Shown: positions 33,480 through 45,779 of the stretch, piece after piece
Layout of the letters: each line of letters starts with the position of its first letter
Position numbering within the stretch: position 1 is the first letter of the stretch
Origin: Aselliscus stoliczkanus
Taxonomy: Eukaryota; Chordata; Mammalia; Chiroptera; Hipposideridae
Length of the DNA stretch: 64,000 nt
Reading direction: 5' to 3'
Assembly (NCBI GenBank): GCA_033961575.1
Contig: CM066737.1
Location: forward strand, 66,360,771 to 66,424,770
Position numbers and translations under genes: made by a program
Notes under the pieces: model-generated
What the model was told of the DNA's origin: nothing
The model's input: only the letters and a program-made list of their open reading frames with translations
The model's database searches: none

Positions 33480-35085
33480 TCTCTTTGTTTCTATGTATTA
33501 GGTAGATCTGCTATATCTCCAGTCCTGGAAGTCTGGCCTTATTTACTAGGTTTCCTATATGGCGCAGTTTTGCAGTATCCCTGATCACCTGTACCAGGTG
33601 CTCCAGGAGTGCTCCTTGTGTGAGTTGTGTGTACCCGCCTGTTGTAGTTGAGACTTGATTGCTGTTGGCAAGTCAGTGTGTAGGATTGATTATTATCTTT
33701 ACTGGCTGTGAGGATCAACCACAACCACAATTCGGGAGTTGCCGTGCAGGGCTGACCCCAGGGAATGTTGCTTGCCCCAGCAGACTCTGGTGTTTGCTGA
33801 TACCACCCTTTGTGTGTGCTGCTTGGGGGCTAATCATGTGATGCTCTGTTGTATTCTGAGAACAGCCCCCAGGTTTGTTGGTTCTGGTGCTTCTTGGGAG
33901 TAGCTCTCCTGCAGGCCAAGATTAACCACTGCTTTTGGGGCTACATGGGAGGAGGTACAAAGTGATCTGTGGTGGTTTCTGCCTGTGTTGGACTTGGTGG
34001 AATATGGGAGAGGCCATGTTGTGAACCAAGGCTGGCCACCACCATTATCAGGCCTGAGGAATTTCAGCAAAAGGCCCAAGACACTCTGAGTCCTGCCATC
34101 ACATGCCTGCTGTCTGTAAGCCTCAGCCACTTAAAGAACCTCATACAGTATGTGATTTGGGTGAAGCAGGATCTTAAGCAGTTACCAGAGTGTGCCAAGA
34201 TCTATTCACCCATTTGATACAGATTCATATTTGGCATCAGAACTTAGCCTGAGCCACTCAGTAAAAGGCTCAGAGCACACCAAGGCCAGCTGCCACCCAC
34301 TTGGGGCCCATAGATGCCTGAGAGTTGTCTGAAAAAGAATGGAGTGAGGGCTGAGGCTGCTGCTTACCACCAAAAGTGCTTCTGGTAGTGAGTGAGTTGG
34401 GTCCCAGAGAGTCACCAGAGTGGAATAAGCAGATTACACCAGGCTAATGCAGATTCCGATTTGGCTGTGTTGGAAGAGATCTCAGCACAGGAAAGATGGT
34501 GTTCATCTTTAGGGTGCATGGAAGGAGGGCTGAACACAGAGACAGTGGTGGGTGTCCCTCCAGCCCTTGCCCTGGAAGACACAACTCAGTCTCTCCCTGT
34601 ATGTCTCTGATAGCTGCTGAGTTGTCATCCTTCCACTGGAGCTTAGGATGATTGCTACATGTGACTGAGTCTGTGCACAGGGACTTTAAGAAAACTCCTG
34701 GTTTTGCAACAGTCTTCTATCTCACCCAGACTGACAGAATCCCCACTGATTTTCACAGCCTGATGTTGTCTAGGCTCTTCTTCCCAGCACTGGTACTTGG
34801 GGATGGGGAGCCTGGTGTCAGGCTGGGACCCCATGCTCCTCAGTGGGGAACTTCACAGCTAAGAGATCCCTCCCAAATCTCAACTGTCACAGGCAGGTGT
34901 GTGTCCAGCCCATTTCACATCTCCACCCCTCCTACCAGTCTCGATATGGCTTCTTCTTTATATCCTTAGTTATAGCACTTCTGTTCAGCTACCTTGCAGA
35001 TGGTTCTCCAGGATCATTGTTCTATAATTGAGTTGTAATTTTAATGTGGTCATGAGAGGAGGCAAGCACATCATTTACCTGCTTC
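33480..35085 (-). promoter_or_regulatory. L1-C 5' UTR
   Basis: Non-coding region homologous in order to the L1-A and L1-D 5' UTRs ('ctcctaccagtctcgatatg', 'agatggttctccaggatcat', then 'catttacctgcttcaccatc' at the 5' end). The many 60-105 codon frames are spurious. Confidence 0.75.
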
Positions 35086-35752
35086 ACCATCATGCCCATA
35101 CCCAAATTTCTATGTGTTCTGTAACTTTTTGTTTTTGTGGTCTGGCAATTACTGAGAATGGTTTAATTTTTCCTTATTCTCTTGTCAATATTTGCTGTAT
35201 ATTTCATCTTCCTAGTCAAATTAGCTATATGCATAGTAGCCATATTTTATATGTACACACATTAAACTATGAACTGGTTACTTACCTTAGATCTTTATCA
35301 GTGGCAATTTCCTGAGGACTATATTCAAGTTGAGTTCCCTCAAGTAAAATTAGCATTTGCTTCTACCAGTCACCTGAGAACATAACAAACTAAGAACCAG
35401 CGGCGTACCTTGGTATCATTAGTTCATGCTGCAAACTTGTAGGATGATTACCTTGTGTTTACAAATTCCTAAGGGGGAAATGAAATGGTTGAAACAAGCA
35501 AGTGTTCTTGCTGTGACTTTTACAGAAGTAGGTTTATTTTTCATGAAACTTTATCCTGAGGTGTTGCCGTTTAGTGCCCTAGATTAATGAGCATGTTGTT
35601 CATTAGGTTCCCCACTTTGGGCTGGTCCTAGGAATAAAACTCTTGCCAGCTATGCCCCACAAAAACATTGAAGTGAGAGTTCAAAATCTCCAGGGTTTCA
35701 CATAAACTCTCAGTATGAAATATGCCTTTGGTGCTGGTGTTCCAGGATCCAC
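35086..35752. other. Unassigned interval
   Basis: No repeat or gene recognised. Longest frame 95 codons, starting in the L1-C 5' UTR. Confidence 0.45.
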
Positions 35753-35764
35753 CTTTTACTTCAT

Positions 35765-36171
35765 TTTTGTTTTTTAAAGATTTTATTGGGGAATTGGGGG
35801 AGGGGAACAGACAAGTTGCTGTCCTTTTGTTCTTCAGTCTAGTTGTGGAGGATATCCTTCACTGGCCCATGTTGGTATTGTGATCATTGTGCTCTTCCTG
35901 GGTGAGGCAGTCGCTTACCGGCCATTGGACAGCCGCTCACGGCGGTTCATGGCAGCTCACAAAAGGGCACACCAGCTGCCGGCCAGTCCCTCTGCAGCCT
36001 ATGCTGACACAAGCAAATCAATGCAGTCCAGCTCCAGGTCAAGCTGTTGTTCACCATCTTAGCTGTCTAGGGTGCAGTGTCACTGGCCCTCATGTGGGAT
36101 CCAAACCAGGGCCCTGCTGCTCAGAGCTGGAGTCCCAAGCCAACTCAACCAACACACCACACGGCCGGCCT
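35765..36171 (-). mobile_element. Long tRNA-derived SINE (type II), diverged
   Basis: Reverse copy with the complement of AATAAAATCTTTAAAA at its left end and CGGCCGGCC at its right end. The body is more diverged than in other copies. Duplication cttttacttcat/cttttacgtcat (35753-35764 and 36172-36183), one mismatch. Confidence 0.88.
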
Positions 36172-36439
36172 CTTTTACGTCATGGTTGAGATTTGTACAT
36201 TCCTTATTTTCATGGCAGTTCAGTGATACATTAGTTATATTTATATATATTAAATATAAACTACATATATCATTTTTATATATTACACTATATACATTAT
36301 ATATAGTTACATATATTTCATACTATGAACATTAATCTTAAATTTTTTTAATTTAACCTGTTAAATTTTAATTTCAATAAAACAAAAATGTTCTTTTAAT
36401 TCCAATAACATAAGTCTGTCATATCCAAAATTTCAGTTA

Positions 36440-37300
36440 GTTTTTTTTATCTTCAACTGTTTTTGATTCATATCTCTCTGCTTTTGCTTAATAATCTGTT
36501 GTTCTAGTTTGATCCTTTCTTAAGGCATTTTCCAGTGACATTAACAACAGATTTATTAAAATAAAAATTACATACCATAAAATTAGCTATTTAAAAGGGT
36601 ACAATCCAGTGGTATTTAGCATATTCACAGAATCATGTAACCACTACTAGTATCTGATTTTAGAATATTTTCATCACTTGAAAAATAAATCTTATACCTA
36701 TTAGCAGTCATTCTTTATTACCCCTTACCTAACCACCTAGCAACCACTCATTTACTTTCTATCTGTATGGATTTGCTACTCTGGACATTTCATATGAATG
36801 GAATCATACAATATTTGTTCTTTTGTGTTTGGCTTATTTCAGTTAGCTTATGTTTTCAATAATTACCTGTGTTGCATTACCAAACAGTACTTCATTTCAA
36901 TTATTGCCAAATAATATTTCATTGCATAGATATACCACATTGTGTTTACCTATTCATCAATTGATGGGCATTTGGCATTATTTTATTTTATTTTTTTCAC
37001 TTTATGGCTATTGTGCATAGAGCTGCTATGGTCATTCATATACAAATATTTGCGTGGAAGAGTGTCCTCAATTCCCTTGAGTATATAGTTAGAAGTAGAA
37101 TTGCTTGGTTATGTGGTAATTTTATTTTAACCTTTTGAGGAATCTCCAAAGTTTTCCACAGCAGTTATATCATTTTACATTCCACAAGCAAAGTATAAGG
37201 GTTCTAATTTTTCCCCCTGCTTGTCAATACTCATACTCATATTTTTTATTATAACCATCCTAGTGGTCATCTGGCTCATGGAGCCGGTTATCTAATTTTA
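36440..37300 (-). mobile_element. Older L1 3' region (L1MA/MB-like)
   Basis: Antisense text typical of older primate/mammal L1 3' ends: 'aaaattagctatttaaaagg', 'accacctagcaaccactcat', 'ttcatatgaatggaatcata', 'ttgatgggcatttggcatta'. No frame. The preceding 36230-36330 is a TATA-rich stretch. Confidence 0.75.
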
Positions 37301-37506
37301 TCATGGGTAAATTTTTAATTATTTAATAATAATTTATCTATCAATACTCTGTGCCACGAGTGGTGGAATATGAGCCTTCAAATAAACTCACAAGTTCATC
37401 TGACTGAATATTTCCTCCATGATATATAGATAAATAAAACAGGTGTTTACAGAATAATAATTATGATATGATCTTACTTTTGTAATATTATACACACACA
37501 CTCATA

Positions 37507-38078
37507 TGAGGCCTGACAATTAAGTTCGCAGACTTGTTGCAATGATGTTGCTAACCTTTTTTGATATCAGAGGGATTAGTCATTATGAATTTGTACCAAA
37601 TCAGCAAACAGTTAACCAAGTTTACTATTTGGAAGTGCTGAAATGGCTGTGTGAAAAAGTTAGACGACCTGAACCTTTTCACCAACAATTCACGGCTCTT
37701 GCATCGCGACAATACATCAGTTCACACAGCACTGACTGTAAGGGAGTTTTTAGCCAGTAAACAAATAACTGTATTGGAACACCCTCCCTACTCACCTGAT
37801 CTGGCCCCCAATGACTTCTTTCTTTATCCCAAAATAAAGGAAATATTGAAAGGAAGACATTTTGATGACATTCAGGACATCAAGGGTAATATGACGACAA
37901 CTCTGATCTCCATTCCAGAAAAAGAGTTCCAAAATTGCTTTGAAGGGTGAACTTAGTGCTGGCATCCATGCATAGCTTCCCAAAGGGAGTACTTTGAAGG
38001 TGATCATAGTGATATCCAGCAATAAGGTATGTAGTACTTTTTCTAGAATTAGTTTGGAAACTTAATTGTTTGACCTCG
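37507..38078 (+). mobile_element. Internally deleted mariner with both terminal repeats
   Basis: 572 bp between TA dinucleotides (37505-37506 and 38079-38080). Left end tgaggcctgacaattaag and inverted right end cgaggtcaaacaattaag form the terminal repeats. The inside retains the second half of a DD34D transposase in two frames: GISHYEFVPNQQTVNQVYY (37569 onward), then RLLHRDNTSVHTA and HPPYSPDLAPNDFFLYP. The D of HRDN and the D of APND are separated by exactly 34 residues, as in mariners. The N-terminal DNA-binding domain and first catalytic Asp are deleted, and there is a frameshift, so it is inactive. Confidence 0.9.
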
Positions 38079-38089
38079 TACATGTGAGC

Positions 38090-39800
38090 GCATGTTAGCC
38101 AGTTCCAGTTTGTCCTTTCCTGACCTTCACTGTATTCTTCCAACTGTCTGAAAAATGATCTTGTAAAAGCTGTACATTAAATAAATCTTAGTGGAATTGA
38201 CTCCCCATGCTATCTGTACCATTTTCATAAACCCTAATATAGGACTCCCCAATTTTTTTCCCCTAGTCAACTTGGAACGCAATGTCTGATGTTTCTTTTG
38301 AGCATTTACTTTTCAACTATGTAATATGTCTTTGATATAGACTGGTAAACTGGTTTCACTGAAGCTTTCAGTTTTCAAACTGATCTCTGCAAACATAATC
38401 ACCTATTATTTCCCTGTTTCTGGTACATCAGTTCTGCAGTGCCTGAGTGTCCATTTTATGGCTTGACATTATATTTCCAGCAAATGATTGCAGAGAAGCT
38501 TCTTAGATTTTCGAGAAATAATTGGAGCTACTACTTATATATTCTCTGTGACTTATGAACACCAGAAGTGTTTGGTGTAGCCATTAGACAGGAATACCAC
38601 ATACTTTGTCTTGCTTTCTGCTATGTATTTTGCCTGTGCTCTGACTTGCAGTTTCTTATTTGGTTGACGGCAGTCATTTTTAATAAGCACAATATTTCTG
38701 CCAGTATGACATTTGCTTTCTTATAATTATAGTAATTTGGATTATGACTTAAAACATTACAACATTAGCCTGCATTGTGAAATGTCCTCTTATTGTGTTT
38801 ACTGCTCCATTTGTATATTGTCATTTTGCAACCACTGGCCACTTCCACAGTAGCTACAAAATTAAAATCCTTGGGAAAAATAAAAGTGACTGCAGACTAA
38901 TGTTGCTATTGAATTACGTCAATTCACAAAGCCCCAGATAAACTACTCTGGCAATTTAACCCGATATCCACCTAATTGCAAAGGTATCAGCATAATCTTT
39001 CTTTATAAACAGTTAGTATATTTTGCCTGAAATTTTTTGATTAAAAAAATCTTATTTCACAAGATCTTCTTTCTCATAAGTATCTGAAATTCAGAGAGTA
39101 TTTAATTATCACTGGAAATTATCATAGCCAACTGGGCTAAAATCAATTAAAAGATCAAGCCATAATACTTTATATTGACCTTCTGTTAATTCATTTACGG
39201 TATTTTGCATCTGTTACAATAGCCAGTGGACTGTTAGTTGAAACACATCAATAATTACACAATCATAGAATATAAATTATAAATTATAATTCCAGGACCC
39301 TATGAATAGTATAGTATTGTCTGGTTAAAATCCAGTTTCAAATGTTTTATTTTAGGTTCTGATGTTCTGAGGAGGTCAATATAAAGTTGACTTATAGTTC
39401 TGTCAAGACTTTGTAAATAGTGCTAAATGACAGTGTGCTAGTTTGGAAAATTATGAAACATTTGCAGCATTTAGACTAATGAGAAGATGATATTCAAATA
39501 AGGCAACTGTGAACATAGTACCCTTTTTCTTCTGTTACTTTTCATGCTAGTCACCTGCATTTAGCTCATTTCTGTTGTCACTGACCCATTATACTTTCTC
39601 CAAGATATCACTTTAAAGTTATTTCTCCCTCCACTCAAGTTATTAGTCTGCTTTCATTTTTTCCCCATCATCTCATAGTATATACCATTGTTCATCTGTT
39701 TGGTGATCTGAATTTTATTGATATCTTAATTTCTCATCATTTAAACTCTGATCTCTTTTTACAAAATAGTTTCTCTATATACAGTGTACTTCTTATTACT
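38090..39800. other. Repeat-poor AT-rich interval
   Basis: 1.7 kb in which I recognise no transposable element, no frame of note and no microsatellite. This is one of the few parts that could be unique ancestral sequence. Confidence 0.5.
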
Positions 39801-39828
39801 TCTGCCATCAGTATCTTTTTTTCTATAC

Positions 39829-41069
39829 TATGTGGAAGAGAGACTGTACCATGAAATGACTGCTGCTAGACCTGTGAGCTAGATCGTGGCCAGAACAAAG
39901 ATTGCTTTCTGTAAATCGCCTAAGAGACTGTCTGATTGACCCCTTTCCTATGCCTCACAGTGTGCTGGTTCCTGGAACAGTTTTTGCTCTACCCCCAAGC
40001 AAGCATGCAAGGCATTTTCCCCTTATCTGTGGCAGGTCACCCACCACTACCCCTGTCTATCCTGCCCTGTTCTATATAATTCTTTAGCACCTTTCACATG
40101 GCACAGAGGATATCCATATTGTCTTGCCACCACCAGATGCACCTTCTATGTAAGTTCCATTAATAAACTTTTTTTAAAATAATTTTTAATTTTTCAATTA
40201 CAGTTGACATACAATATTAATTTCAAGTGTACAACATAGTTGATTAGATATTTACATAACTTACAAAGTGATCGCCCCAATAAATCTGGTACCCATTTGA
40301 TACCATACATAGTTATTACAATATTATTAACTATATCCCCTATGCTATAATTCACATCCCCATGATTATTATGTAACTGCCAATTCGTACTGCTTAATCC
40401 CTTGCTATTTTTTACCCATTCCCAACCCCCCTCCCACCTAGGAACTATCAAAATGTTCTCTGTATCTATGAGTTTGTTTCTGTTTTGCTTGTTTGTTTGT
40501 TTTGTTCTTTGGATTCCACAGAAATGAAATCATATTTCATCTGCCTTTCTCTGTCTCACTTACTCCACTCAACACACTACCCTTAGGTTCATTCATGTTG
40601 TTGCAGGTGGCAAGATTTCATTCTTTTATATGGCTGAGTAATAAATATTCCACTATATACATATGTGCCACCTCTTCTTTATCCATACAAAAACATGAAT
40701 AATAAAATGGCAGTAACTGCATACCTATCAACAATTACTTTAAATGTAAATAGATTAAATGTTCAAATCAAAAGACATAGGGTAGCTGAATAGATAAGAA
40801 AACAAGACCTTTACATATGTTGCCTACAAGAGACTCACTTCAGATTGAAAGACACACAGAAACTGAAAGTAAGTGGATGGAAAAAAGATATTTCATGGAA
40901 ATGGAAATGAATAAAACAGCTGGAGTAGTAATACTTAGAAAAAATAGACTTTAAAACAGTGGCTATAACAAGAGACAAAGAAGGAGCCAGAAATCCCACT
41001 TCTGGGTATTTATTCTTAATAAACTCTTAATGTAATTCTGGAGTTGTCAGCCTTTTTCTTTGGTCTTTC
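39829..41069 (+). mobile_element. Candidate solo LTR interrupted by L1-E
   Basis: When L1-E is removed, 39829-40169 joins 41026-41069. The joined stretch has an LTR-like layout: TG start (tgtggaagagagactg), a TATA-like ctatataattc at about 40071, the signal attaataaac about 90 bp later, then a T/C-rich end 'cctttttctttggtctttca'. No duplication was found at its ends and no internal retroviral genes are present, so this is a structural guess. Confidence 0.45.
40170..41015 (-). mobile_element. L1-E: 5'-inverted LINE-1 copy from a deleted source
   Basis: Perfect 10-bp duplication ttaataaact (40160-40169 and 41016-41025). The left part (40170-40690) is minus-strand 3' UTR and ORF2 end ('caagtgtacaacatagttga', 'atggctgagtaataaatatt'). 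The right part (40690-41015) is in plus orientation and reads endonuclease text ('caattactttaaatgtaaat', 'gtagctgaatagataagaaa', 'aatagactttaaaacagtgg') before jumping at about 40979-40990 to ORF2 C-terminal text ('ccacttctgggtatttatt'). The opposite orientations are the twin-priming signature. The jump is the same ORF2 deletion junction as in L1-C and L1-D. Confidence 0.85.
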
Positions 41070-41900
41070 AGCCCCAGGAAATTTTATAAACTGATTCAAG
41101 ATTTAGTTTATCCATATTAATTCATACTTCATCTTTACCTCATTTAAATTATATTATTTTTCTTACAAAGAAAGGTTTATATAATTTATTACTCATCTGT
41201 GTTTCCAGTTTGTAGATTTCCAGTTAAGAGTATGAACTCTAGAACTATCTACATTTGAATCATATCTTTATTCTTTTTTTATTTACTAAAATCTGTCAGT
41301 TATTTGCTTTATCAATTCTAGGTATTATGCTTTTTCCTAAAAGGTTGCTTTCATTTCAGTATTATAAAAATATTCTCCAATATTTCTCTAGTACTTTTTA
41401 AAAGTGCATTGTACACTTATATCTTTAATCTAGCAGTTACTTATTTTCATGCATCGTGTTAGTTCATATTCCAAGTTAATATTTTTTCACTATGTGGTTA
41501 TTCAATTTCCCTAACAGTTAAACAGGCCATCCTTATATTATTTCTAGGTTCAAAGAGACTGCTTCTCATATATGATACTTTCTGTTTCATTCCATGTGAT
41601 AGAAGTATATTTCTATTCTTAATTTACTCAATGTTTTTATATAAAGAAGTCTTGAATTTGATTAAATACTTTTTTGATCATATATTGATATTATAATTTT
41701 TCTCATTTAATATAGGTGTTTCTGTGTTTTTAAACAATGGTGCTTTGACCACTGTTGCCGCATTCATCAATTTCAAACTATGAGTAATTTTCTACAGTTC
41801 CATCTTGGTCAGAGGTGCATTGCTCCTTTCCTCATCCTACATATCCATATGCATTAGAAAATCTCAGTTCTCCTGTGTTTCTCCTTTACTGTCACACTCC
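41070..41900. other. AT-rich interval, nothing recognised
   Basis: Frequent stops in all frames. Possibly decayed LINE sequence, but no diagnostic segment. Confidence 0.4.
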
Positions 41901-41929
41901 TACCACTAAAACACTCACAATACTTCTGA

Positions 41930-42780
41930 CATCAGATGTGTGGGGGATTTCCCTACACCAAGCAATTCTCTGTGACATCAGCTGGGTATCCTACAATTTA
42001 ACTCAGTTATGACACTATTTACCTAGAAATAGTGTCAGATATCACAAGTTAAGGGCTCAGCCCATGAGACTACTCCCTCCACCCCGTCTCCCCCCACACA
42101 CACACTTCAGATGCCAATTGCAAATATCAGGTGTCCAGGTTATCACAGCTTCTGTCCAATTTGCTACAAGTCAGACCACCCCATGACCTCCTCCACTTTG
42201 GATTTGGTTATTTGCTAGAGAGACTCACAGAGCTCAAGGAAATGTTTATGTTTACCAGTTTATTGTATAATAAAGGATATCATAAAGGATATGGATAAAC
42301 AGCCAGATGAAAAGATATGTCGGGCATGGCCTGGGAAGGTCCCAAGTACAGAAATTTCTGTCACCATGGAATTGGGGGTGTGCAGTCTTATTATGTGGAT
42401 GTGTTCACTAAACTGGAAGCTCTCTAAAATTCATACTCTTGGGATTTTTATGGATGCTTCTTAAGGTAGGCATTTCCAGCCCTTTTTCCTTCTCTGGAGA
42501 ATGGGGGGATAGGGCTGCAAATTCCAAGCTTCTAATCTTGGCTTAGTCTTTCTTGTTACCAGCCACCATCCAGGAGCCCACCAAGAGTCATCTCATCAGA
42601 GCAAAAGACACTACTATCACCCAGAAAATTTTAAGAGATTAAGAGCTCAGTGTCAGGAACCAGGCTCAAAGACCAAATATTAGAACAAAAGATGATCCTT
42701 ATCACTTAGGAAATCACAAGGGTTTTAGGAGCTCTGTGCCAGGAACCAGGGACAGAGACCAATATACACATTTTATATTA
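41930..42780 (+). mobile_element. Old ERVL-class LTR
   Basis: Order of blocks follows an old mammalian LTR: 'caccaagcaattctctgtga', 'tccaggttatcacagcttct', 'gagactcacagagctcaagg', 'gtttattgtataataaagga', 'gcctgggaaggtcccaagta', 'gatgtgttcactaaactgga', 'ttttaggagctctgtgccag', then 'ggaaccagggacagagacc'. The last block appears twice in degenerate form (about 42640-42680 and 42720-42760). Family name not assigned. Confidence 0.55.
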
Positions 42781-42907
42781 TTTCCCTTATGTTGTTGTCC
42801 CTTGCTTACAAATGTCTAGGACTATTGCCCAGACAACTTTGAGTCAGTGAGGAATCCATGCTGAAGGACAATTTAGTTTTCATAATCAAAGTGTAGTCCT
42901 TGTATAA

Positions 42908-43065
42908 AAAAAGGGGGTCAAATATATGGTGATGGAAGGGGAACTGACTCTGGGTGGTGAGCAAACAATGTGATATATAGATGTATTACAGAATTGTACA
43001 ATTGAAACCTATATAATTTTACTAGCCATTGCCACCCCAATAAATTTAATTTTTTAAAAAGGTAC
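42908..43065 (+). mobile_element. L1 3' UTR end (plus)
   Basis: Same 3' terminus as 20140-20305: 'ggggtcaaatatatggtgat', 'cagaattgtacaattgaaac', 'gccaccccaataaatttaat' plus T/A tail. Strongly 5'-truncated. Confidence 0.85.
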
Positions 43066-43189
43066 ATTTTCCCTTTGTGAGTCTTGAATTATTTCTTCAC
43101 TTTCTTTATGTTATAAGTTTGAAATATATTTAGGTTAATCTCTTTCTGCTATTTTAACCAATTTTATAATTTAAAAATTATCTTTATTG

Positions 43190-43780
43190 AGTTAATTTTA
43201 TTTTTGAATATGTAAAGACATGTACATCGTCAAAAATAAAAACTCCATAAAAAATCAGAGAAGACCTTTTTTCCCTAATTTTTCCAGTTTGTTCTTATGT
43301 ATCCTTCATGGAAAACCATTGTCATTAGCTTCTATTTTATTTTTCTAGTGTTTTCTGTTTTCATTTATATTTGCAGAGCTCTATCTGCACGGCAAATTTC
43401 GAATATAATCATGACTGAGTCAAATGAATGCGCATATGTCTTTGTTAGACATTGACGAATTCCCCTCCTTAAGTCTTTACCATTTTACACTCCCACCAAC
43501 AATGTGTTAGAATCTTTGACCACAGCCTCACCAGCAGGGTCTATTGCAATGCTTTTGAATTTTTGCATCTTTTATTATGAGTGAAGTTGAGCAACTTTTT
43601 ATATGAGCTAAGTCCATTCGTGTTTATTTACCTTTGAACTGTCTGTTCATATAATTTTCCCTTTTTCATTTGATTTTTAATTCATTTTAATATTTATTTA
43701 TATATTAAAGACATTAGCCCTTCATCTATGATATGTTGCAAATATCTTCTCTTAGTCTGCTATTATTCATTGGATTTGCT
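43190..43780 (-). mobile_element. Ancient L1 3' region
   Basis: Antisense L1-type text: 'cattttacactcccaccaac', 'tcaccagcagggtctattgc', 'gagttaattttatttttgaa' and 'agcccttcatctatgatatg'. Diverged, no frame. Confidence 0.6.
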
Positions 43781-43854
43781 TTTGGTGTTTTTGGGTTGTT
43801 GTTGTTTTTTTTTGCCATTCTTGTATTCCTGAAAAATAAATCTTGATTGTTGTG

Positions 43855-44340
43855 TCAGCTTTCGCTGCCAAAAGAAACCTCTTAAAACTTAGTGGATTAA
43901 AACAACAACCATTTTATTAAAACACGTAAGTCTGTGACTGGGTGGTTCTGCAGTCAGCTGGGAAATTAGCTGAGTACTGATAGGTCTAGGATGCACTTGC
44001 ATGTTTGGTAACTGATGCTGGCTGCCAGAACTGGCTGTCAGTTGAGACAATGGGGATGAATGTGCCATGTGTCTCTCTTATGTAGCAGGTTAGCCTGGGT
44101 TTGTTTGTTTGTTTTACATGGTGGTGGTTGCAAGAGTCCCAAAAGGCCCCAAAGTGGCCAAACCCCACTGTGTAAGTTCTTTTGAAACCTCTACTTACAT
44201 TGTGTTTCCTAATGTCTAAATAACAAAAGCACATCATGTGGCCAAGCCCAGATTTAAGGTAAGAAGTGCATTCTACCTTTGATAACGGAGTGCCACAGTC
44301 ACATCTCAAAGAGATGTGTATACATGGATGAAAGGAGTAT
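43855..44340 (+). mobile_element. MaLR-type LTR relic
   Basis: Contains 'acttagtggattaaaacaac', 'ccattttattaaaacacgta', 'gggtggttctgcagtcagct', then 'tcatgtggccaagcccagat', the same LTR class as the copies at 19.2 and 21.0 kb. A 120-codon minus-strand frame over its right half is not credible as a gene. Confidence 0.5.
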
Positions 44341-45023
44341 GTGGCCATTTTTTTAATTACCTCAGTTATGTACTATTATTAATATTTTTACTGTGGTGTT
44401 GAATTCTGCTTGCCAAAATTTTATTAAGAATTGCTATATTGATATGCATAAGTGAGATCTGTACTTTTTATTTTCTGTGCTACCTATATTGATTTCAGTG
44501 TCAATGTTATACTTGCTTCATAAAAAGAACTTGGAGGTTGTTCTTTCTCTAAGCTTTCGAAAATGAATGTAGCTTAGTATTATCTAGACTTTGAAGTTTT
44601 ATTGGCATTCCTGTAAGAACTCATCTTAACCTAGTGGATTTTTTGTGTGGGTGAGGTAGTATTTAAATTTTTTTCTCTATTACCTCTGGAAATTGAACTG
44701 TCTAAAGTTGGTTTAAGTTCTACTAGGTTCAATTTTAGTTGTATTGACAATAAAAAATACAGAATACCAGAATCTGTGGGATAAAATTAAACAGTAACCA
44801 GAGAAAAAATTATAGCCTTAAATGCTTATATCAATAAAAATGAAAGAATAAAAATCAATGAATTTTTGTCATAACTGAAAAACCTACAGCAAAAGACAAA
44901 GATAAACCAAAAGAAAGGAATAGTAAGGGAATAATAAAATAAAAGCAGAAATTAATGAGTTAGAGAACACAAAAACAGTAGATCTAAATATCAATCAAAC
45001 TGCTATTTAGAAAAATAAGTTAG

Positions 45024-45122
45024 GGGCCAGCCGAGTGGCACGGGGGTTAAATGCTGGCTTGGGAAGCCAGCGGCCCTGGTTCGGTCCCACATACAAGGGC
45101 CAGTGACACTGCCCTCAAAAAT
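45024..45122 (+). mobile_element. Short head-only SINE
   Basis: Starts GGGGCCAGCCGAGTGGCAC and ends 'cactgccctcaaaaa'. Its tail continues into an (ATAA)n/(ATAC)n array. No clean duplication found beyond the array. Confidence 0.9.
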
Positions 45123-45174
45123 AAATAAATAAATACATACATACATACATACATACATACATACATACATACAT
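45119..45174. repeat. (ATAA)n(ATAC)n array grown from a SINE tail
   Basis: About four ATAA units followed by about ten ATAC units directly after the SINE A-tail. Confidence 0.93.
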
Positions 45175-45779
45175 AATACACACTGAGAGCTAAACTCCTC
45201 AAGAAAAGAAGGAAAACATACAAATATATAAAATGAGAAATGATAATGTGAAATAATCAAGAAAATAATGAAAACTTTAAAAAACAAGACCAATGTACAT
45301 AACTCTTTATAAATAAATTTGAAAACCTATGTGAAGTGAATATTTTCTTAAGAAAATACAACTAACTAAAATTGAACCTACTAGAGCTGATTGTTTTCCT
45401 TTACCTGAGAGTTCTTTAATACAAACTGTACATTTCTAGTCAAAGGGCAATTTTAAGTTGTTGGTTTTTTTAAAATTTGTTTTGTACTAATTTCTAGTTT
45501 TTTACATAGAATATTTCTATATCATCTCTGTTTTATATAACTTATTGAGGTTTTCCTTTATGAATTTATGTATTGTCAATTTTTGTGAATGTGTGCTCAA
45601 GAGATCTAGCCTCGATTATTGGAGCATAAATGTTGACACATAGCTGTAATCTATATTATTGATTATGTCATTAGAATCTCCTATATTATTTCCTCTTTTT
45701 TTTTTGTCTACTTAACTTTCTTCAGCTAAGAGAGGCTTTATGATCACCTTGGATTATTAATCACAGTTTCTCACTACCT

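Larger units (their letters stand above)
32105..35085 (-). mobile_element. L1-C: internally deleted LINE-1
   Basis: Minus strand. From right: 5' UTR (35085-33480), ORF1 (33400-32600, frames broken; 32845-33027 keeps TENFPNLAKEIDIPGQEVQR), a partial endonuclease (32560-32280), then a jump at about 32270-32280 straight to the ORF2 C-terminal region, which stops at about 32105. The 3' UTR is missing. The jump is the same junction seen in L1-D and L1-E. An (ATT)n array at 32556-32584 lies between ORF1 and the endonuclease. Confidence 0.85.
44390..45770 (-). mobile_element. Ancient L1 ORF2 (minus) with inverted centre
   Basis: 44390-44740 and 45385-45770 are antisense L1 ORF2 ('ccaaaattttattaagaatt', 'atctcctatattatttcctc'). 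The 44745-45360 part is sense ORF2 ('tatagccttaaatgcttata', 'gcagaaattaatgagttaga'). At the two junctions the 16-bp sequence aggttcaattttagtt occurs in opposite orientation (about 44725-44740 and 45365-45381). A short SINE lies inside the inverted centre. Confidence 0.65.

Noticed and set aside
43986..44348. 120-codon minus-strand frame
   Set aside because: Runs over an old LTR relic and has no recognisable domain or start context.
45133..45174. Regularly spaced short repeats as a CRISPR-like array
   Set aside because: Simple tetranucleotide repeats in mammalian DNA with no spacers.
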